DNA of 62,000 nucleotides from Symbiodinium natans (Eukaryota; Sar; Dinophyceae; Suessiales; Symbiodiniaceae). The notes beneath the pieces are model-generated. The model had not been told where the DNA came from. It made no database searches and saw only the letters and a list, made by a program, of their open reading frames with translations. This document shows positions 57,598-62,000 of this stretch, in pieces. The translations under genes were made by a program, and so were the position numbers. How positions within the stretch are numbered: the first letter of the stretch is position 1; each line of letters opens with the position of its first letter. Location: contig CAJNDS010002490.1 in NCBI GenBank assembly GCA_905221605.1, positions 875,001 through 937,000 on the forward strand, in the 5' to 3' direction.

Positions 57598-58011
57598 CCC
57601 GTAGATCCTCCTGGCGGCATGACTCTGAAACTCAACAACTAGACCCAGGAGTAGCCTGTGAACATAAAGGGTGCCCTTTTTGGTTGAAAGGGCTTATATA
57701 TAAGCAAACCCGAACGCCAAAAAAGTGGAATAAGGGCCGACTCTGAAACTCAACAAAGGAAAATATGGACATTCTCCCGAGAGGGTCTACCTGAAAAGGC
57801 CTTGATAGGTTCGAGGGTTGAGCTCTTGGGGGTGGGGGAGGGGGGGAAGAGAAAATAGGGTTCTGGGGGTTAGGGTTTTGGGATTGACGGGCTCAGGGTG
57901 CACTTGAGAATTGTTTCAGTGCGCGGGCACTCATTGGCTTTCCAACCCTAAACCCTGAACCATCAACCCTAAACCACGAAAAAACATGTCTAGTTTCAAC
58001 CTTAACGTCCT

Positions 58012-58195
58012 TCATGGGCAATGGCGAAATGTTCGTGGGCAATGGCGAAAACTTCGTGCACGGGCAAGGGCGAAAAGTCCCTGGTCAATGGCGAAATATC
58101 GCAGACAATGGCGAATATCGGAGAAGGTCGTGGGCAATGGTAATGGCGAAAAGTTTTTGGGCGATGTTCCCGGTCAATGGCGAGTGGAACCGACA
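58012..58195 (+). repeat. GGGCAATGGCGAAA minisatellite, degenerate
   Basis: About nine diverged 14-25-bp units of GGCAATGGCGAA. The Trp/Arg-rich ORF across it is a repeat artefact. Confidence 0.75.
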
Positions 58196-58299
58196 AGTAA
58201 AATACTTTCCATTTGTTCATGGGATCCAAGGGGTGGGCGGGTAGATATTCGCTACCGGCGTGGCGATGCTGAACCCTGCACCGTACACCCAACAGCCTA

Positions 58300-58350
58300 T
58301 ATCCTAAACCCTAAACCCTAAACCCCATACCCCATACCCCAAACCCTAGC
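58300..58350 (-). repeat. Interstitial CCCTAAA patch
   Basis: Six units with CCCCATA variants. Confidence 0.8.
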
Positions 58351-58454
58351 TCTACACACCAAGTCTGCAGCTTTTTTTGGTTTCGGGGCACTGAAAACTC
58401 TATTGCTTTACATTTGTACCTACATACTGAGCCCCCTCGACCCTCCAAGTACTA

Positions 58455-58651
58455 CCCAGAGAGCCCAATACCTTAAAGTATAATGGGATCCTTATTATGA
58501 CTTAAGGAATCTGAGGGTTTACGGTATTAGGTGGTACCTCATTGGGGTCCTTATGAAAAGGGGATTCTACTATTTGGGAGTCCAATTATGGGTCCCCTAT
58601 TTTCGTTAAACCCCATATTCTTTAAGTAAGGGGTATTCAGGTCTGTGGGTA
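58455..58651. mobile_element. Family A element split by a family D element
   Basis: CCCAGAGAGCCCAATACC and GGGATCCTTATTATGACTTAAGGAAT form the left part; TTTAAGTAAGGGGTATTCAGG the right. Between them, at about 58,512-58,612, is a family D copy (GGGTTTACGGTATTAG to TTTTCGTTAAACCC). Confidence 0.75.
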
Positions 58652-58829
58652 CCCTTCGAGCACGGCCCCAAGCTTTGGAACTTCGTGGTGCACGGTCTCT
58701 ACACGGGCCGTCGACCGTCGGGGTTTCGGGTGCAGGCCCGAAACCCTAAACCCCAAACCCTAAACCCTAAACCGCTCTAGGCTTTAGGGTTCACATCATG
58801 GCTCGATCCGAGAACTTGGAGGATCCGAG

Positions 58830-59065
58830 GGCATTTGTGAGTAGGTCACTTGTTAGGGGTAGGGTGGGCCCTAATTGGGGCCCTATCCAGCCCCTCAACC
58901 CTCAACCCTAAACTTGAGAAGTCACCGCTTTGATCTAAGGGTAGTAACACGGGCCCCTTGTATGGGCCCGTACTTGGTGAACTTGTTAATATGCCGCTTA
59001 TGTACCCCATGAAACCGAAGGGCCCGGACTTCAGAACCCTGAAAAGAAGGTAAGGGACCACGTAC
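58830..59065. mobile_element. Longer family F-related element
   Basis: The right end, read in reverse (TGGTCCCTTACCTTC..TTCTGAAGTCCGGGCCC), matches the family F start. The left part is unlike the short copies. Confidence 0.4.
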
Positions 59066-59177
59066 CCTAAACCCAACCCTGAACCCTGAACCCTGAACCC
59101 TGAACACTGAACCCTGAACACTGAACCCTAAACCCTGAACCCTGAACCCTAAACCCTAAACCCCAAACCCTAAACCA
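59066..59177 (-). repeat. CCCTGAA/CCCTAAA array
   Basis: Heptamers, mostly CCCTGAA on the left and CCCTAAA on the right. Confidence 0.9.
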
Positions 59178-59276
59178 GGTAACATCCCTTAGGTTTGAGC
59201 TGGGGCCCTTACATCCCCAGTCCAGAGCTACCCATCCCCGAACCTTCCAAAAGGATCCTTGAGGTCCAAGAAGGTT

Positions 59277-59428
59277 TAGGGTTTAGGGTTTAGGGTTTAG
59301 GGTTTGGGGTTTGGGGTTTGGGGTTTGGGGTTTGAGGTTTGGGGTTTGGGGTTTGGGGTTTGGGGTTTGGGGTTTGGGGTTTGGGGTTTGGGGTTTGGGG
59401 TTTGGGGTTTGGGGTTTGGGGTTTGGGG
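59277..59428 (+). repeat. TTTGGGG-homogenised array
   Basis: Four TTTAGGG heptamers then about 18 TTTGGGG; Gly-Val-Trp and Pro-Lys-Pro ORFs are artefacts. Confidence 0.95.
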
Positions 59429-59462
59429 TCCGCCCCTGGCGGCGTGTTGGATGGTTTTGGGG

Positions 59463-59527
59463 GAGCTCCACCCCCCCCCCCCACCCCCCCCCCCCCCCCC
59501 CCCCCCCCCCCAACCCCCCCCCCCCAC
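59463..59527. repeat. Poly-C tract
   Basis: Nearly pure C with a few A, an i-motif/G-quadruplex candidate. 59,530-59,950 holds decayed G-rich repeat and no gene. Confidence 0.95.
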
Positions 59528-60114
59528 CAACACCCCCCACAGCCCCCCCACACCAATACCCTACAAACCCCAAAGCCCTAAGCTACCCTAAAGAGAAGAG
59601 CATTAAAGCCACAGAGGCTCAAAACCTGGAGTGAGGGTTCTTGACAGATCAGGGTTCTGGGTATAGGCTGTGGGGTTTAGGGTTAGGGGTTTGAGGGTTG
59701 AGAGGTTTCGGGCCTCTTGGGTCGGCGGCCTGAGCCGGAGGCTCCTAAATTTGGGGTTTGGGGTTTAGGCTCCTTAGGGTTTCGGGTTTGGGGTTTCGGG
59801 CTCCTGAGGGTTTAGGGCGTACTTGTTTCGGAGCTTCATGTTTGGGTCGGCGAAAAGTCGATTATGGGCAGGGAGGGCCGGGCGGAAGCTCTAAGGGTAG
59901 CTCTCGACATGATGGCCCCTACTGAGGTACCCTCAATAAGAGGGACGTGTAATAAGGACCCTAAACCCTAAACCCTAGACCCTAACCCCAGGAAACCCTC
60001 AACCCCAAAACAACCATACTTTAAGAGAAATGCCAGCTGCCCTTCGTTCGTGCCGACCTGAAACCTAAAGCACCGAAAGAACCCCTCTTTTTTGCCCCTC
60101 TTACCCCGAAACCC

Positions 60115-60215
60115 CCCAAACCCTAAACCCTAAACCCCAAACCCCAGACCCTAAACCCTAAAACCTACACCCCAAACCCTAAACCCCCAACCCCAGACGC
60201 TACACCCCAAACCCA
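60115..60215 (-). repeat. Decayed CCCTAAA tract
   Basis: CCCTAAA, CCCCAAA and CCCAGAC variants. Confidence 0.8.
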
Positions 60216-60219
60216 GACG

Positions 60220-60650
60220 AGATACAACTCGGCATGCAGATCCGTTGGCACTGCCTGCCAAAACCAAAAAACTCAGGATGTACGGGCTTAAAGTCCTGGA
60301 CCGAGTAGCAGCAACATGTTCGCAGGCGGGCGGAGGGTGAGTGGGGCACTCACACAGTTGCAACAAAAAAACAATGGAAACGCACACCAAAAGAACGTCG
60401 AAAATGAAGAAAAAGCCGCAGGAACAGTAAATTGCGCGCTTGTTCGAGTCGTTTCGACGTTTTGCATTGTTGGCATTGTCTTTGCTTTCGCGTTGCTTCT
60501 CATGTTCGACGTTTCGATTTCTCACTGCGCTTTTCGTACTGCTCGTGTTAAGCCTGCCCAGGTGCTGTGCGCACGAAAAGCTGCTCAGAATCTGTGAGAG
60601 AAGTTGGGCCTTTAACTCGAGCTTTGCGCGAGATTGGCTCTTCAACCCTA
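60220..60650. other. Unique region, coding status unclear
   Basis: Overlapping ORFs on both strands (plus, 60,316-60,597; minus, to 60,645) each have a hydrophobic stretch. AACGTCGAAAA and TTTCGACGTT form an inverted repeat about 60 bp apart. Nothing recognised. Confidence 0.3.
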
Positions 60651-60656
60651 ACGTCT

Positions 60657-60705
60657 CAACCCTAAACCCTAAACCCTAAACCCTAAACCCTACACCCTAA
60701 ACCAG
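60657..60705 (-). repeat. Interstitial CCCTAAA array
   Basis: Seven heptamers. Confidence 0.9.
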
Positions 60706-60831
60706 AGGAATTCTCTCACAAGCACAGGTGTGGCGGGTTTCGGGGCCTAAGCTGCCTTCTTCTGACTCTGTCGAAAGAAAAAGAGCAGCAATGATAAGAG
60801 GAGCTCCCTTATCTCTTGTGAAGAAAGATCT

Positions 60832-61056
60832 GTGTTGAAAGAGATACGTAAGATCGTCGGGTTTCTGCTGTCTGCTCCCCTGACCTTTTGGTCCTTGTGG
60901 TACTTCTATTGCTTTGCAAAGTTGGGATGCTATCTTTGGAGCTTGGCTGGCTTCAGGCGGACTCGCTTGGAGGATCGAGGGACTGAACAAGTAGGTGCAA
61001 AGCAGAGTTACAAGTACCCTGAAAGGGACCCCAATTGGCGCTATCCTGCTGAATAA
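60832..61056 (+). CDS. Possible 74-aa membrane protein
   Basis: Begins MLKEIRKIVGFLLSAPLTFW with one or two hydrophobic segments (to about residue 40) and ends in a charged tail (RRTRLEDRGTEQ, YPERDPNWRYPAE). Composition is plausible for a small membrane protein, but no family is recognised and the 3' part overlaps a family B-like GTTACAAGTACC motif. The rest to 61,450 holds nothing identifiable. Confidence 0.3.
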   Translation: MLKEIRKIVGFLLSAPLTFWSLWYFYCFAKLGCYLWSLAGFRRTRLEDRGTEQVGAKQSYKYPERDPNWRYPAE

Positions 61057-61459
61057 CGGCGCTTAATGAATGCTTACGAAGTCTCCTGATCCTCCAAAAA
61101 GGGGTGCTGCAGTTACAGTGCCGGCTTTGTAAAAGACTACATTGAATAAGAAAACTTTTGGTCTTGATTTCTCGGATTCAGGAATTTCAGGCGGCTGTTT
61201 GGCTAAGAAATGAGTGGTCACTGAAATCTGGAGGAACATTTAGTATTTTACTGTCGTTTCGGAGCTACACCCAAACAATCTACCGGTGTTTATAACTTAC
61301 TTTGGTTTGGGCAGCCACTGATGTATGTATTTAAGGTTTTCCGGGTTTAGGGTCTAGGGTTTAGGATTTCTCTGCTGCTTTGGCAACCAGCCGGCCAAAG
61401 CCATCCAGCCCCAAGACCCCACCAGAAAAGGCAAGCATGTGCCCTTTTTGCAGTGCACG

Positions 61460-61507
61460 TAAACCCTAAACCCTAAACCCTAAACCCTAAACCCTAAACC
61501 CTACACC
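61460..61507 (-). repeat. Interstitial CCCTAAA array
   Basis: Seven heptamers. 61,510-62,000 is unique with decayed repeats and a short TTTAGGG patch at 61,847-61,875; no gene seen. Confidence 0.9.
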
Positions 61508-62000
61508 CAGAGCAGTGAAGCGAGGCTTAGTTGCCGGGCGGGGATTATCGGAGCAACTAACCGCTGAATTTTGTGGCCGGTTGGCCCCATGTCCTGTCTT
61601 TTCCAAGGGAAACTTTCGGGTTCAGGCTTAGGGGTTAGGACCCAACGCCCCCCAAAAAGCACAAGACATAGGGTTTAGGACTCAAGGGTTCAGGATTTAG
61701 GGTTTAAGGGTTCAGGGTTTCGGGTTTATGGGGGATAAGGGCCCATCGACTTTTTTTTCACGGCTTGCGGCCACGCGGATACCCGGAGCAGGGGACTTAG
61801 GACGCTTTGGGGATTAGAGCTCAGGGTCAGGTTTAGGAGGGAAAAGGGTTTAGGGTTTAGGGTTTAGGGTTTAGGTTTTAGGGTTTTTTTAGGCTTTAGG
61901 GCTTGAGGCTTTGAGGGCTTGTGGGTTTGAGGGTGCTGGGGCCCAGGGGTTAATGCTTCAGTGCTTCAACAAAAATGTTGGTGCTGTGAGGCTTGGAGGC

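Noticed and set aside
57158-59634. Proline-rich and Asn-Pro-Lys-Pro proteins
   Set aside because: Poly-C and telomeric-heptamer translations open in several frames at once.
1-62000. Window as a chromosome end because of TTTAGGG repeats
   Set aside because: Arrays occur throughout in both orientations with unique DNA between; none is terminal.
1-62000. Dinoflagellate spliced-leader relic (TTTTGGCTCAAG) near ORFs
   Set aside because: Not found in reading either strand, including upstream of 25,463 and 22,694.

Overview
The window looks like nuclear DNA of a dinoflagellate, probably Symbiodiniaceae or a relative. This is inferred from four things: hundreds of TTTAGGG/CCCTAAA repeats scattered through the whole 62 kb instead of at one chromosome end; many tiny exon-like islands with AG|GC, AG|GT or AG|GA donors and AG|G acceptors (dinoflagellates are known for GC and GA donors); a Helitron Rep-helicase of the type I associate with dinoflagellates; and long G/C homopolymers. 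No rRNA, tRNA or CRISPR array was recognised.

Layout. (1) 1-2.7 kb: a coiled-coil exon at the left edge, telomere-like arrays and small MITE-like palindromes. (2) 2,732-8,303: a complete retroelement with two 536-bp direct repeats that read as identical, an ORF joining an N-terminal GIY-YIG nuclease to a YVDD reverse transcriptase, and two further ORFs. I read it as a Penelope-like element (PLE) with an N-terminal endonuclease; it sits inside a CCCTAAA array. (3) 8.3-16.5 kb: small exon-like islands between telomere-like arrays and MITEs. (4) 16.6-26.7 kb: an insertion-rich block on the minus strand with a 134-aa ORF fragment, a Helitron (N-terminal part and Rep/Pif1-helicase ORF in two frames) and an intronless Lys/Asp/Ser-rich gene. 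(5) 27-62 kb: again small minus-strand exon-like islands separated by repeat-filled intervals.

The main observation is the minus-strand chain of short exons. Between 46.6 and 39.6 kb, 63-nt and 30-nt phase-2 symmetric exons alternate (11 of each), and three more 63-nt copies lie at 51.7, 39.0 and 36.3 kb. Spliced, they would read as a 31-residue coiled-coil repeat. Other islands at 57.4, 56.6, 55.4, 53.2, 50.6, 49.8, 36.6, 31.6, 28.2, 27.7, 11.6, 10.9, 10.2, 9.7, 8.4 and 0 kb also translate as helical or coiled-coil peptides on the same strand. The PLE and the Helitron block would then be intron insertions in one very large coiled-coil gene, or in a cluster of such genes. At roughly two thirds of the isolated islands the adjoining introns start with TTTAGGG and end with CCCTAAA in transcript sense, so the intron ends could pair. 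Exon boundaries were assigned by eye; the 63/30-nt family is firm, many single islands are tentative.

Background repeats: five or more families of about 100-150 bp palindromic elements (called A, B, D, E, F here), a 200-bp element H in two inverted copies, locally homogenised variants of the telomeric heptamer and octamer, and several minisatellites.
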